Source: an uncultured bacterium (GTDB taxonomy: Bacteria; Muiribacteriota; Ozemobacteria; Ozemobacterales; Ozemobacteraceae). Taken from it: a stretch of 40,639 nucleotides of DNA. The position numbers were made by a program, and so were the translations under genes. Below, in pieces: positions 9,121 to 18,280 of the stretch. Location: assembly GCA_946407375.1 (NCBI GenBank), contig CAMJNS010000012.1, positions 1-40,639 on the forward strand. Direction: 5' to 3'. Below the pieces are notes generated by a model, which made no database searches, was not told the origin of the DNA, and saw nothing but the letters and a program-made list of their open reading frames with translations. Every line of letters starts with the position of its first letter. The stretch's first letter is position 1.

Positions 9121-9885
9121 TTATTCAGCTTCCATTGCCTTTTCCATATCTTCATCAGATATTTCAGCATTGTGATATACGTCTTGAACGTCATCGTGAT
9201 CTTCAAGAGCATCGACTAATTTCAAAACTTTGCTAACAGCATCACCAGTAACAGCAACTGTTGTTTTTGCTACTGACATAATCTTAGAGTCTTGAGTTTT
9301 TACACCCTTTTCTTCTAAAGCTTGGCTTACTGTATAAAAATCACCAGGAGCACAATAAATTTCAAATCCATCTTCTTGTTCTTTGAAATCATCAGCACCT
9401 ACATCAAGGACTAATTCCATCATGCTGTCTTCTGTCTGATTTGGATTTTCTTCTTTAGGAACAAAGAAATAACCCTTGGTTTCAAACAAATAAGATACGC
9501 AACCTGGAACACCCATGTTGCCACCAGCTTTGCTGAATATTTTGTTTACTTCAGCAACTGTGCGGTTTGTGTTATCAGTTAGACATTTGGCCATAACAGC
9601 AACGCCGTTTGCACCATAGCCTTCATACATAACTTCTTCGTAGTTAACGCCTTCGAGTTCGCCTGTACCTTTTTTAATAGCACGGTCGATATTGTCTTTT
9701 GGCATATTGCAGTCTTTGGCTGCTACTAGAGCTGTTCTTAGACGTGGATTAGAATCGGGGTCTCCACCACCTAATTTAGCTGCAATTGTAATTTCTTTGA
9801 TAACTTTTGTAAATGCACGTCCTCTGATGGCATCTACTTTGGCTTTAACGTGTTTAACTTTGGCCCACTTATTATGACCTGACAT
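9121..9885 (-). CDS. yebC: YebC/TACO1-family protein
   Basis: The 254-aa protein carries the family N-terminus MSGHNKWAKVKHVKAKVDAI, the basic segment RGRAFTKVIKEITIAAKLGG and NPRLRTALVAAK around residues 40-56, the NIDRAIKKGTGE motif near 64-75, and the glycine-rich YEGYGANGVAVM near 86-97. YebC proteins are ring-shaped; they were described as DNA-binding regulators and more recently as ribosome-associated factors that ease translation of proline stretches. A GGAGG Shine-Dalgarno is 7 nt before the ATG and a TTGCTA/TATAAT promoter is upstream. It precedes ruvA on the same strand, a widely conserved pair. Confidence 0.96.
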   Translation of the reverse strand: MSGHNKWAKVKHVKAKVDAIRGRAFTKVIKEITIAAKLGGGDPDSNPRLRTALVAAKDCNMPKDNIDRAIKKGTGELEGVNYEEVMYEGYGANGVAVMAKCLTDNTNRTVAEVNKIFSKAGGNMGVPGCVSYLFETKGYFFVPKEENPNQTEDSMMELVLDVGADDFKEQEDGFEIYCAPGDFYTVSQALEEKGVKTQDSKIMSVAKTTVAVTGDAVSKVLKLVDALEDHDDVQDVYHNAEISDEDMEKAMEAE

Positions 9886-9916
9886 TCAAAATCCTCCAAA
9901 ATCGGAAAGTAGAATT

Positions 9917-9945
9917 ATTATAACCATAGTTGCTTTAACTAGCAA
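9917..9945 (-). promoter_or_regulatory. Sigma70-type promoter of yebC with overlapping dyad
   Basis: On the minus strand TTGCTA (9940-9945), 17-nt spacer, TATAAT (9917-9922). The inverted repeat GTTGCT/AGCAAC (9929-9946) covers the -35 box and spacer, so an operator is possible. Confidence 0.55.
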
Positions 9946-10128
9946 CAATTTTTTTATTTAAAAATTTTAATATCTTTTCATTCCAACTTCTCTTTACTTT
10001 TTTACTTAAGTTAATTATAATAATTACTCAACTTAATAGGCTCTGTTAGGGTTTACTTTGTTTATTACAAAAGAACGCTTTCAGAGTGTATTGTTGTATT
10101 TGTAAATTTTCTCTTAGGAGTTTTCTCG

Positions 10129-11463
10129 ATGTTAAACACACAAGTTCAGGAACTGGAAGCTAATAAAGTTGCTTTAACAGTTGAAGTCGAAAAAGAAAAA
10201 GTTAACGCAGCATATAATAGCTTTTTTAGTCGTGCAGCACGTCAAATTAGAATACCTGGTTTCAGACAGGGTAAAGCACCTCGAAATGTTATAGCTGCTG
10301 CTATGGGACAAGAATATGTTAAAGCCCAGATTGAAGAAGAATTGATTCAAGAAGTTTACGCACAGGCAATTAAAGACAACAAGCTTCAGCCTGTAGGTCG
10401 TTTCGAACTAGTAGAATCAAATTTAAAAGAAAATGAACCTTATAAATTCAAAATACAGTTTGAAGTAAGACCAAAACTTGGTGAATTTAATTATAAAGGA
10501 ATGTCTACACAGGTTCAGCGTGAAATAGTTGATGAAGAAAGTGTTGACAAAGTTATTGAACAGGTTCGCGAACAGCAGAGCAAAACTGAAGCTATTGAAG
10601 ATGGTGAATTGACTGTTGGCGATTACTTCTCTGCTAAACTAGAAGTAACTTGTGAAGGTGAACCAGAAGAAGAACTTTCTGATGACAAAATGACTCACAA
10701 ACTTTTGAAAGACGACAAACTCTTTGCTTTCTGCGAAGGTATGAAAATTGGTGAAAGCCGCACAACCCAGCGCAAAAACGAAGATGAAAGCCAGAAAGAT
10801 TCCAAATACTATGGTAAGACTTTAGAATATAAAGTAACTCTTACTCGTATTTCAAGACCAACTCTTCCTGAACTTAACGACGAATTTGCTCAGAGACTTG
10901 GTGATTATAAAGATGTTGAAGCTCTTAAGGTTCGTATTCGTGAAGACCTTGAAGAACGTTCTAAATTTGATGCTGAAGAACGTGCTTTTGATGATATTCT
11001 TAGCAAGATTATCGAAGAATATAAATTTGATGTTCCAGAAGCAATGATTCAGAGCACCATAGATTTCTTTATTCAGGGCTTAGATCGTCGTTGGAGACAG
11101 TTTGGCACTACTATTCAAGATTACCTCCGCAATTCAGGCAAGGATGTTCACGAATTCCGTGAAAGCTTCAGAGAAAGAGCTCTTCGCCAGACTAAGATGA
11201 TGCTTATCATTGATGCTATTGGTGAAAGAGAAAATATCGAAGTAACTGATGCTGATTATCGTGAAGAAATTGAAAAACGTGCAAAAGAATATAATATGCC
11301 AGTTGAAAAGCTTCTTGAAACCCTCGCACAAAATGATGGCGAAGAAAATGTAAAATTTTCTTTAAGAAGTCAAAAAATTCGTGACTTTATACTAAAAAAT
11401 AATGAAGTAAAATACGATATGGTAAAAGAAGCTGACGAAAACAAGGAGGATGATGAAGCGTGA
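10129..11463 (+). CDS. tig: Trigger factor (ribosome-associated chaperone / PPIase)
   Basis: Trigger factor binds the ribosome at the exit tunnel and shields nascent chains. The 444-aa protein has the N-terminal ribosome-binding domain with the signature [12 protein letters not shown] (residues about 44-55), a central FKBP-like domain at about 155-245 (VGDYFSAKL... [10 protein letters not shown]... [10 protein letters not shown]), and a helical C-terminal substrate-binding domain ([20 protein letters not shown] onward) with an acidic tail. The ATG follows TTAGGAG with about 8 nt spacing. It is the first gene of a tig-clpP-clpX operon, and its TGA overlaps the GTG start of clpP by 4 nt, indicating translational coupling. 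Confidence 0.98.
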   Translation: MLNTQVQELEANKVALTVEVEKEKVNAAYNSFFSRAARQIRIPGFRQGKAPRNVIAAAMGQEYVKAQIEEELIQEVYAQAIKDNKLQPVGRFELVESNLKENEPYKFKIQFEVRPKLGEFNYKGMSTQVQREIVDEESVDKVIEQVREQQSKTEAIEDGELTVGDYFSAKLEVTCEGEPEEELSDDKMTHKLLKDDKLFAFCEGMKIGESRTTQRKNEDESQKDSKYYGKTLEYKVTLTRISRPTLPELNDEFAQRLGDYKDVEALKVRIREDLEERSKFDAEERAFDDILSKIIEEYKFDVPEAMIQSTIDFFIQGLDRRWRQFGTTIQDYLRNSGKDVHEFRESFRERALRQTKMMLIIDAIGERENIEVTDADYREEIEKRAKEYNMPVEKLLETLAQNDGEENVKFSLRSQKIRDFILKNNEVKYDMVKEADENKEDDEA

Positions 11464-12065
11464 CAATGGTTCCTATAGTTATTGAACAAAGTAGCCGTGG
11501 GGAACGCGCTTTCGACATCTATTCACGTCTATTAAAGGATAGAATTATCTTTTTGGGCGGTGGAATAGATGACGGTGTAGCCGATGTTGTTGTAGCTCAG
11601 CTTCTGTTTTTGGAATCCGAAGATCCTGAAAAAGATATCTCCATCTATATTAATAGCCCTGGAGGTGTTGTTACAGCTGGTATGGCTATTTACGACACGA
11701 TGCAATACATCAAGCCAGATGTAAGCACAATCTGCATTGGTCAGGCAGCTAGTATGGGTGCATTCCTACTGGCAGCTGGGACTAAAGGCAAACGTTATGC
11801 ACTACCTAATTCAAGAATCATGATTCATCAACCATTAGGTGGAGCACAGGGACAGGCTAGTGATATCGAAATTCAGGCTCAGGAAATTCTGCGAATGAAA
11901 GATTCGTTGAACCACATCTTGGCCGAACACACTGGTCAACCTTTGAAGCAGATAAAGAAAGACACAGATCGTGACTTCTTTATGTCTGCCAAGGAAGCTA
12001 AGGAATACGGTCTTATAGATGAAGTTGTTCAGCGGAATGTAGTAGCAAAACCGACTGAGGAGTAA
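11460..12065 (+). CDS. clpP: ATP-dependent Clp protease proteolytic subunit
   Basis: ClpP forms the 14-mer serine protease chamber that works with ClpX. The 201-aa protein begins almost directly with the mature [20 protein letters not shown] sequence. The catalytic triad is visible: Ser98 (GQAASMGAF), His123 ([10 protein letters not shown]) and Asp172 ([10 protein letters not shown]). The start is taken as GTG 11460, overlapping the tig stop, because AAGGAGGA (11443-11450) is 9 nt before it; ATG 11466 would be 15 nt away. The stop is 2 nt before clpX, with GAGGAG as that gene's Shine-Dalgarno. Confidence 0.98.
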   Translation: MTMVPIVIEQSSRGERAFDIYSRLLKDRIIFLGGGIDDGVADVVVAQLLFLESEDPEKDISIYINSPGGVVTAGMAIYDTMQYIKPDVSTICIGQAASMGAFLLAAGTKGKRYALPNSRIMIHQPLGGAQGQASDIEIQAQEILRMKDSLNHILAEHTGQPLKQIKKDTDRDFFMSAKEAKEYGLIDEVVQRNVVAKPTEE

Positions 12066-12067
12066 GC

Positions 12068-13309
12068 ATGCTTTCTAAGACCCCGCAATTTCACTGTTCC
12101 TTCTGCGGAAAAGGACAAGATCAGGTTCGCAAATTAGTTGCCGGACCTGATGTATACATCTGTGATGAATGTATAGGTTTATGTAATGATATAATTCTTG
12201 AGGAACTTGATGAAGATCGTCCTCAAGCAATGGAAAACACATTAAAGCCTAAAGATATTGTCAAGGTTCTCGACCAATATGTTGTTGGTCAGGAGAGAGC
12301 CAAAAAGATTCTATCTGTTGCTGTATACAATCATTACAAACGTTTGGCACTTGGTGATGAACACAAAGATGACGTTGAAGTTCAGAAATCAAATGTTCTT
12401 TTAATAGGACCAACAGGTTCTGGCAAAACTCATCTTGCTCAAAGTTTAGCGAAGCTTTTGAATGTTCCTTTCTGTATCGCTGACGCAACAACTCTTACTG
12501 AGGCTGGTTATGTCGGTGATGACGTTGAAAGTATTCTTTTAAATTTGCTTCGTGCAGCAGATTACGATGTTCAAAAAGCTGAGCGTGGTATCGTTTATAT
12601 CGACGAAATCGATAAAATTGCTCGAAAGAGCGAGAATGTCTCTATTACGCGTGACGTTTCAGGTGAAGGGGTTCAGCAGGCACTGCTTAAACTTCTTGAA
12701 GGTAAAATAGCTCAGGTTCCTCCACAGGGTGGGCGTAAACACCCACATCAGGAATTTATTCAGCTAAATACTAAAAATATTCTCTTCTTATTAGGCGGAG
12801 CCTTTGAGGGAGTAGAAAAAATAATTGAAGCTAGAACCGCTAAAAAGACTATGGGCTTTGGTTCAACTCCTGTTCTTAAGAGTGAAAGAAAGATTGGCGA
12901 TCTATTAAAAGATATTATGCCAGGCGATTTGCTTCGTTTTGGTTTGATACCTGAATTTATTGGTCGTGTCCCAGTCTTAGCTACTTTCGATAATCTTCGC
13001 GAAGCTGATTTGGTAAAGATTCTAACAGAACCAAAAGATGCTTTGGTTAAGCAGTATGCTAGACTTATGAAGATGGAAGGAGTAGACCTGGAAATTACTC
13101 CAAAAGCTCTTTCTGCTATAGCTAAAAAGGCTATTGAACAGAATACTGGTGCTCGTGGTTTAAGAAGAATAATCGAAGAACTCATGCTTGACCTTATGTA
13201 TGAAATTCCTTCAGATAATTCTGTAGCAAAAGTTATAATTCACGAACGCTGCGTTGAAAACAAAGAACCATATCAGATTGTCTATAAAGTTGAAGGTCAG
13301 ATAGCTTAA
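12068..13309 (+). CDS. clpX: ATP-dependent Clp protease ATP-binding subunit ClpX
   Basis: ClpX is the AAA+ unfoldase that feeds substrates into ClpP. The 413-aa protein shows the C4 zinc domain (Cys10, Cys13, Cys32, Cys35), Walker A GPTGSGKT at residues 114-121, Walker B IVYIDEID near 175-182, the RKH loop [10 protein letters not shown] at 221-230, a ClpP-docking loop with MGFG near 262-265 in place of the usual IGFG, and the sensor segment [10 protein letters not shown]. Third gene of tig-clpP-clpX, 2 nt after clpP. A strong terminator follows. Confidence 0.98.
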   Translation: MLSKTPQFHCSFCGKGQDQVRKLVAGPDVYICDECIGLCNDIILEELDEDRPQAMENTLKPKDIVKVLDQYVVGQERAKKILSVAVYNHYKRLALGDEHKDDVEVQKSNVLLIGPTGSGKTHLAQSLAKLLNVPFCIADATTLTEAGYVGDDVESILLNLLRAADYDVQKAERGIVYIDEIDKIARKSENVSITRDVSGEGVQQALLKLLEGKIAQVPPQGGRKHPHQEFIQLNTKNILFLLGGAFEGVEKIIEARTAKKTMGFGSTPVLKSERKIGDLLKDIMPGDLLRFGLIPEFIGRVPVLATFDNLREADLVKILTEPKDALVKQYARLMKMEGVDLEITPKALSAIAKKAIEQNTGARGLRRIIEELMLDLMYEIPSDNSVAKVIIHERCVENKEPYQIVYKVEGQIA

Positions 13310-13322
13310 ATAACAAAAAAGA

Positions 13323-13361
13323 AGCCGTAAGTGTTATATTAATACTTACGGCTTTTTTTTT
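13323..13361 (+). terminator. Rho-independent terminator of tig-clpP-clpX
   Basis: AGCCGTAAGT (13323-13332) pairs with ACTTACGGCT (13344-13353), followed by a run of nine T. Confidence 0.95.
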
Positions 13362-13373
13362 GTTGTTTTAGTA

Positions 13374-13467
13374 TAAGCTAAAAGCCTTATGTTTTAAGCT
13401 ATAAGCCACTCATTTTAATAATGACTTTTTCTGGCTTGTAGCTTAGGTCTTATAACTTATAGCTTTT
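13374..13467. repeat. Inverted heptanucleotide repeats (TAAGCYA type)
   Basis: Left arm of five 7-nt units (TAAGCTA AAAGCCT TATGTTT and so on, 13374-13408) and right arm of five units in inverse orientation (GGCTTGT AGCTTAG GTCTTAT and so on, 13433-13467), so the whole can fold as a long imperfect hairpin. The same units reappear at the right window edge (40620-40639). Confidence 0.75.
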
Positions 13468-13517
13468 TCAACAATGACTACCAACAACAATAACTACTTC
13501 CTATCAACTTTCAGGTT

Positions 13518-13554
13518 CTGGATTGCCACGGCTTCTTTGAAGCCTCGCAATGAC
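13518..13554. repeat. REP-like imperfect palindrome
   Basis: CTGGATTGCCACGGCTTC, TTT, GAAGCCTCGCAATGAC: the GTCATTGCGAGG family in inverse orientation. Confidence 0.85.
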
Positions 13555-13582
13555 TGATATGGCTGGAATCAGAGGGAATTAA

Positions 13583-13655
13583 CGTCATCGCGAGGTTCTG
13601 AAAGAACCGTGGCGATCCAGTTAAAATTTAATGAAAAAATTTAGTTTTCGGACAT
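13583..13655. repeat. Long REP-like element, copy A
   Basis: A palindrome CGTCATCGCGAGGTTCTGAA...GAACCGTGGCGATCCAG (13583-13620) plus a tail TTAAAATTTAATG...GACA. The whole ~72-nt unit, tail included, recurs almost unchanged at 21230-21302, so the mobile or duplicated unit is longer than the palindrome. The rest of 13310-13714 holds only the terminator and the repeats listed; I see no gene there. Confidence 0.85.
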
Positions 13656-13669
13656 ACTCTTATATACCA

Positions 13670-13732
13670 CCCACCACTTATCACCTATCACCCACCACTT
13701 TCAGCTTTCAATTTTCAATTTTCACCTTTCAA
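13670..13732. repeat. Nine heptamers running into the 3' end of hemC
   Basis: Read on the minus strand from the hemC side: TTGAAAG, GTGAAAA, TTGAAAA, TTGAAAG, CTGAAAG, TGGTGGG, TGATAGG, TGATAAG, TGGTGGG. All units are 7 nt and stay in phase when the sequence type changes from YTGAAAR to TGRTRRG. The latter is the motif of the 2832-3027 array. The last codons of hemC and its stop lie inside the array. Confidence 0.85.
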
Positions 13733-14632
13733 AAGTCTTTCCCCACCCATTTCTAGTATTGCTTCGGCTGCTTCTTTGCCAAGTTCTTCAGGCTTGTTTT
13801 TATTGCCTATATGTAGGTTTCTTATTGTATCAGCTCCATCTGGCGAGCCAATGAACGAATGAAGAATCAAATCTTCTTTTGATACTTCAGCATAAATAGC
13901 CATTGGGGTTTGACAGCCACCTTGAAGTATTTCCAAGAATGTTCTTTCAGCTCTACAACGCAACATAGCGTTTTCATCAATAAATTCAGCCAAAATTGGT
14001 TTGAGCTTATCCGCGTCTTCCTTTCTACATTCAATAGCAAGCAAACCTTGACCAGCAGCAGGAGTTAAATCATCTATTCTAAAATAATGAGTGATTTTTT
14101 CCTGCCAACCAAAACGACTAATGCCAGCAGCAGCTAAAATAATTGCGTCTACTTCACCATTTTCAAGTTTTTTTAATCGAGTATCTAAATTGCCTCTGAA
14201 ATCTGAAAACTTTGCTTTTGGTTTTAATACACTTAGTTGCGAGCGTCTACGCAGACTAGATGTTCCAATAACGGCTTCAACAGGCATTTCTTCAAAAGAT
14301 TTATATTTTTTTGAAATAAAGCAATCTCGAGGATCCTCTTGACAACCCACTGCTACTATAGTTAAACCATCTGCAACTTTGCTTGGAACATCTTTTAAGC
14401 TATGCACAGCAATGTCTATGCGTTTTTCTAACAAAGCTTGTTCTATTTCTTTTATAAATAAGCCTTGTCCACCAACTTTAAAAAGAGGCAAACCTGTAAC
14501 TTTATCGCCAAGGGTTTTTATTATTACTTCTTCAAACTCAGTTTCTTTTGAGGCTTTTTTTAAAATACCAATAGCGTATCTTGTTTGATGAAGAGCTAAT
14601 TTGCTTCCTCTAGTTCCATACTTGAGTTTCAT
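13715..14632 (-). CDS. hemC: Porphobilinogen deaminase (hydroxymethylbilane synthase)
   Basis: HemC polymerises four porphobilinogens to hydroxymethylbilane in tetrapyrrole synthesis. The 305-aa protein has the substrate-binding RGSKLALHQT (residues 8-17), the catalytic Asp81 in HSLKDVP, the Arg-rich GTSSLRRRSQL (123-133) and FRGNLDTRL (145-153), the PAAGQG motif (191-196), and the cofactor-binding Cys240 in LQGGCQTP that holds the dipyrromethane primer. The ATG overlaps the hemA stop by 4 nt (ATGA), so the two are coupled. The C-terminal LKGEN and the stop codon are encoded by an intergenic heptamer repeat, which suggests the natural 3' end was overwritten by a few codons. Confidence 0.98.
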   Translation of the reverse strand: MKLKYGTRGSKLALHQTRYAIGILKKASKETEFEEVIIKTLGDKVTGLPLFKVGGQGLFIKEIEQALLEKRIDIAVHSLKDVPSKVADGLTIVAVGCQEDPRDCFISKKYKSFEEMPVEAVIGTSSLRRRSQLSVLKPKAKFSDFRGNLDTRLKKLENGEVDAIILAAAGISRFGWQEKITHYFRIDDLTPAAGQGLLAIECRKEDADKLKPILAEFIDENAMLRCRAERTFLEILQGGCQTPMAIYAEVSKEDLILHSFIGSPDGADTIRNLHIGNKNKPEELGKEAAEAILEMGGERLLKGEN

Positions 14633-15942
14633 GCGGTTCCTGTTCTTCTTTGTTGCTTAGCAGCAAAATACATTGGGCTATGTTTTAAATATTTTGATAC
14701 TTTTACAGGATTTAAATCAAGATTAAGACTAAGATTATCTAAGTTTTCTGAACGAGAAGCTCCCTGAGATTTTAAATTTGTGATTTGTTCGTGAAGCCAT
14801 TTTGCAGCCATTTGTCTGCTATATTCTTCGCAGGCTTCTCTTAACTCGGGAGTCAATTCTGGATGTTGATTGAAGAACTTTTCTAATTCATTAGTGCACT
14901 GTAATTTAGCTCTTTCTTTCAACTTTTTAATATGTGGAACAACTAGAAGTTCTCGCATAAAATCCATAAACTCATTTACTTCGCTGTATATTATGCTTTC
15001 AGCCTTTTTGGCTTCTGCTCGTCTATGACTAAAACTATCGTTAACAACGTTCTTTAAATCATCTACATCATATAAAAAGACGTTTTCTATTTCTCTGCAA
15101 TCTGGTTCTATATCTCTTGGAACAGCTATATCAATTGCAAAAATTGCTCTGTCTTTTCTTTGCTTTATGGCTTTTTCCATCATAGCTTTGCTTATAATAG
15201 CTTCTGATGAAGATGTTGATGAAATTACTATATCGCAGTCAGCAAGCAAATCTTCTAAATAGTCATAAGAAAAAGCGATTCCACCAAACTTTTTTGCTAA
15301 ATCGGCAGCTTTTGATTCTGTTCGATTAATGAAAAACATTTTTTCAACACCGTTTTCATGCAAATGAACTGCAACAAGGCTAGCCATTTCCCCAGCCCCT
15401 AAAATCAAGGCTTTAGAAGAATTTAAAGGACCAAAAAGATTTTTTGCAAGGTCTACTGCAGTAGAAGCTATTGAAACGTGATTACCAGAAATTTCTGTAA
15501 GACTTCTTACTTTTTTACCGACTTCTAAAGTCTTTTGGAAAAGGCTATGCAATTGCTTATTTACTAAGTTTTTATTAACAGCTTCTTTGTATGAATTTTT
15601 TATCTGGTGGAGAATCTGGTTTTCACCTAATATCATAGAATCCAAGCCAGAAGCTACATTGAATAGGTGTTGAACACAATCTTTTTCTTTAAATTCGTAG
15701 AAATATTCTTTTAAATTATCGTATTTAAGATTCTTTCTGGCTAACAATTCATTAAAACTTACTCTAGCGTCTTTTTCTGGTCCGGAATAATAAAGTTCTA
15801 CTCTGTTGCAAGTGCAGAGAGGCACTACTTCTAATGTGTAACCATCAACTTCTGGTATAGTCATTTCATTTAAATGTGCAAGTTTTTCTCTTATTGCAAT
15901 TGGAGCGGATTTGTGATTTAGACCAAAAACTATTAAAGACAC
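14629..15942 (-). CDS. hemA: Glutamyl-tRNA reductase
   Basis: HemA reduces Glu-tRNA to glutamate-1-semialdehyde, the first committed step of C5 tetrapyrrole synthesis. The 437-aa protein has the catalytic Cys45 in LCTCNRVELYY, the GLDSMILGENQI signature (residues 99-110), an NADPH-binding LGAGEMASLVA (about 181-191) and a C-terminal dimerisation helix region. The start is GTG at 15942, with AGGAG 8 nt upstream. The 10-nt overlap with the upstream dehydrogenase gene, and 4 nt with hemC, place all three on one mRNA. hemB, hemL and hemD are not in the window. Confidence 0.97.
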   Translation of the reverse strand: MSLIVFGLNHKSAPIAIREKLAHLNEMTIPEVDGYTLEVVPLCTCNRVELYYSGPEKDARVSFNELLARKNLKYDNLKEYFYEFKEKDCVQHLFNVASGLDSMILGENQILHQIKNSYKEAVNKNLVNKQLHSLFQKTLEVGKKVRSLTEISGNHVSIASTAVDLAKNLFGPLNSSKALILGAGEMASLVAVHLHENGVEKMFFINRTESKAADLAKKFGGIAFSYDYLEDLLADCDIVISSTSSSEAIISKAMMEKAIKQRKDRAIFAIDIAVPRDIEPDCREIENVFLYDVDDLKNVVNDSFSHRRAEAKKAESIIYSEVNEFMDFMRELLVVPHIKKLKERAKLQCTNELEKFFNQHPELTPELREACEEYSRQMAAKWLHEQITNLKSQGASRSENLDNLSLNLDLNPVKVSKYLKHSPMYFAAKQQRRTGTA

Positions 15943-16538
15943 GCTATTATCTCCTGTTTTAATGAATCAATTCCTTCTTTTTTTATTCTTTCTAATATGT
16001 TTTTATTCACCAATGAGTTAAGGTATGTGCTGTTAAGCTTTTCTGAAGCTATAATTTGAGGTCGTAACTCAATTAGAAGCTCATTAAGCATTATTAACTC
16101 TGGAGTAAATAATGCTTTAATTTCTTGGTTAATATATCTGGTTAACGCAGGTATTCCACCAGAAATCGTAGAATTGATTATGCTCCCACTTGTAGTAATG
16201 CTTCCTGTGATAAAATCACTTTTAGTATGTTCATCACACCTATCTGACATTATACGCTTTTTTTGGCAGATTTTCGATAACCTTTCGTTAGTTTCTTTGT
16301 CGGAAGAGGCAAATATAACTGCGAAATAATCATCTGAAATGTCTTCTAGAACAGCCTTTCTGATTTCAGTAGTAGTTTTTGGCAAATTAGAGAATTCTTC
16401 TTCTATTTCTGGTGCAATCACATGAATTTGTGCACCAGCTTCAGCAAATTGACGTGCCTTGCGTAAAGCAACCTTCCCACCGCCAATAAAAAGAACTTTC
16501 CTGCCAAGCATTTTCACAAAGAGAGGCATATACTGCAT
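15933..16538 (-). CDS. Precorrin-2 dehydrogenase / siroheme-synthase N-terminal domain (Met8/SirC/CysG-N type)
   Basis: The 201-aa protein starts MQYMPLFVKMLGRKVLFIGG and has a Rossmann GGGKVALRKA at residues 19-28, then SSDKETNERLSKIC and a DFITGS...SGGIPALTR segment typical of the NAD-dependent dehydrogenase that makes sirohydrochlorin from precorrin-2, some members also chelating iron. It is a stand-alone domain without the methyltransferase half of CysG. Being first in a hemA-hemC operon is a known arrangement in Firmicutes and other anaerobes, where a Met8-like protein accompanies HemA. The start has AAGGAGAG 6 nt upstream of the ATG. Confidence 0.88.
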   Translation of the reverse strand: MQYMPLFVKMLGRKVLFIGGGKVALRKARQFAEAGAQIHVIAPEIEEEFSNLPKTTTEIRKAVLEDISDDYFAVIFASSDKETNERLSKICQKKRIMSDRCDEHTKSDFITGSITTSGSIINSTISGGIPALTRYINQEIKALFTPELIMLNELLIELRPQIIASEKLNSTYLNSLVNKNILERIKKEGIDSLKQEIIACL

Positions 16539-16599
16539 TATTTTCTCTCCTTCGCTTAACTCAATCTAAAAAGTAACACATTATTTTTTTTTGTACAAG

Positions 16600-16655
16600 A
16601 GAGAAAATTGAAAATTGTAATTTGAGAATGGAAAGATAAAAGTTGAAAGTTGAAG
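16600..16655. repeat. Eight-unit heptamer stretch (RTTGAAA-like)
   Basis: AGAGAAA ATTGAAA ATTGTAA TTTGAGA ATGGAAA GATAAAA GTTGAAA GTTGAAG, all 7 nt, between two divergent genes. More degenerate than the other arrays. Confidence 0.6.
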
Positions 16656-16798
16656 ATAAATTGTAAGTCATGGATGATGATTTCTATTGCCATCTCTGAG
16701 AGGGAATAAAGTAGGGGAGCATCTTTAAAATACAAAAAAATCTAATTTGCCACAAAATCTAAAATATGATATTTATTCTTAACCTTTGGAGGGAAAAT

Positions 16799-17545
16799 AT
16801 GCTTATTGATGAAATTGAAGTTATAGGTGCTTCGCTTTCTTTTAAATGCCTTACTTTAAAAATAGATGATATTGAAACTACTTTTAAAACCATTATGGAT
16901 AAAGGTGATATTTTTGATATAGAAGCTGGAACACCAGGTTTCCACGATTGCGATTGTGATAGAGGTGTTATTAGAGGTTTCTATTCAAACTTAGCTTCTT
17001 TCAATGTTGAGTATTTTAAAGATGGAATAACTACCAAAGAAGAATTTAAGCGAATTGAAAGCGTAGAATTTATTATTTCCCCAGAAAGAATATATCTCTT
17101 TGGCAAACCAGGACCAGCAAAACTTATCGAAATGGCTCTTTCTGCTGCAACAGGCGAACATGTTGAAAGAGTTGAATTTGATAATGAATGTATGGAACTG
17201 GTTAAGAGCAGACTGAATATAATGAAAACTATTGTAGTTGAAAATCCTAAAGATAAGGAAATACGCAGAGCTAGACTTTCTGGAAATATGGAAGACTATG
17301 AATCTTACAATATAGTTGAACCTAATAATTATCAGATAAATTCTTTAAGCGGCATTATTGAAACTCCTTTGGGTGCAATGAAACTTAGTGTTGATAAAAA
17401 GGGAAAAGTCACTCTCGGTGTTAAAAGAGGTTTGATTATTAACCTTGATAATATGAATTGGATAATGGATTTAATTACTAGCGAAGCTGGTCCTGCTCCT
17501 ATTAAGAGCCTTATTGAAGGTGCTTCTGAAAACGCCCCCTTCTAA
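16799..17545 (+). CDS. Conserved-looking protein of unknown function, first gene of a pair
   Basis: The start is set at ATG 16799 (MLIDEIEVIGASLSFKCLTL), 248 aa, because GGAGGG (16788-16793) is 5 nt before it; an upstream in-frame ATG at 16766 has no ribosome site. No signal peptide or membrane segment. The sequence is acidic with a Cys/Asp-rich HDCDCDRGVIRGFYSN at about residues 43-58, and a C-terminal beta-rich part (SGIIETPLGAMKLSVDKKGK) that reads like a small strand-rich domain. I do not recognise a family. The stop is 2 nt before the next gene, so the two are probably coupled and may act together. Confidence 0.75.
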   Translation: MLIDEIEVIGASLSFKCLTLKIDDIETTFKTIMDKGDIFDIEAGTPGFHDCDCDRGVIRGFYSNLASFNVEYFKDGITTKEEFKRIESVEFIISPERIYLFGKPGPAKLIEMALSAATGEHVERVEFDNECMELVKSRLNIMKTIVVENPKDKEIRRARLSGNMEDYESYNIVEPNNYQINSLSGIIETPLGAMKLSVDKKGKVTLGVKRGLIINLDNMNWIMDLITSEAGPAPIKSLIEGASENAPF

Positions 17546-17547
17546 AA

Positions 17548-18276
17548 ATGTCCGACAAAAAATCTTTAATAGACGAATTAAAAAACTATAAAAGTATCTG
17601 CTTTTACCCTTCGTGCGGAACAGATTTAAGCGATATTGATTATTTTTGTTCTGGTTGTTTACCAAGAGAAGAACGAAAGCAAGAATCTGCTGTTTCAGAA
17701 TCTTGGAGTAAAAACTATCCCGAACCAGAAGTTTATATTCACTCTGACGTAAATTTCTATATGGAATTTGAATCTGGAGAAGATTTAGATTTGAATGACT
17801 GTGGCATTCATGGCAAGTATGAAATTCTTGGTTTTGAGCAGTTAGAGTCTATTAAAGAACCTAATAAAATAAACAATAATATGCCTTTTACTGGGCAGAT
17901 TTTTAAATATTTGTTAAAAGTCTGGGGCAAAGAAAAGCCAGTTACACTTATTTTTTGCCTTTGTGAGAATGAGTCTATTGTTTCTGATATTTTCTTAAAA
18001 AACAAGATTTCTATAACTACCGTCTGGTCTAAAAACTGGAATGGTGGTAGAACCTATGGTACTTGGCTCGCTAAAATGGCAAATATTTTAGGTGTAAAAG
18101 CTTTTTATACAGATTGGCTTTGTGTGCCAGGTTTTAGAGGCGAACCATCAAATGCCTTAGTCTATGAGAAATACCCAGAATTAGCTATAGAAGAGCCTTC
18201 TAAACTAGAACGCACAAATAATCATTGGATAGAAGAAGGCTCTCACGGATGGGTTGACGAGTTTTGGGTTAGTTGA
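17548..18276 (+). CDS. Protein of unknown function with paired CxxC-like cysteines
   Basis: A 242-aa soluble protein. Near the N-terminus it has CFYPSCGTDLSDIDYFCSGC (residues about 18-37), four cysteines in a C-x4-C-x10-C-x2-C pattern that could bind metal. The YPSCGTD part also resembles the YPSxGxD entry of Rossmann-like hypothetical proteins. The middle (VTLIFCLCENESIVSDIFLK) looks like a strand-helix unit, and the end is Trp-rich (HWIEEGSHGWVDEFW). It starts 2 nt after the previous stop with no Shine-Dalgarno, so it probably depends on translational reinitiation. It converges with dapB, leaving 4 nt between the genes. Function unknown. Confidence 0.75.
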   Translation: MSDKKSLIDELKNYKSICFYPSCGTDLSDIDYFCSGCLPREERKQESAVSESWSKNYPEPEVYIHSDVNFYMEFESGEDLDLNDCGIHGKYEILGFEQLESIKEPNKINNNMPFTGQIFKYLLKVWGKEKPVTLIFCLCENESIVSDIFLKNKISITTVWSKNWNGGRTYGTWLAKMANILGVKAFYTDWLCVPGFRGEPSNALVYEKYPELAIEEPSKLERTNNHWIEEGSHGWVDEFWVS

Positions 18277-18280
18277 TTTA

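Noticed and set aside
12760..13185. Minus-strand 141-aa open frame inside clpX
   Set aside because: Antisense shadow of a conserved clpX region; no ribosome site or domain.
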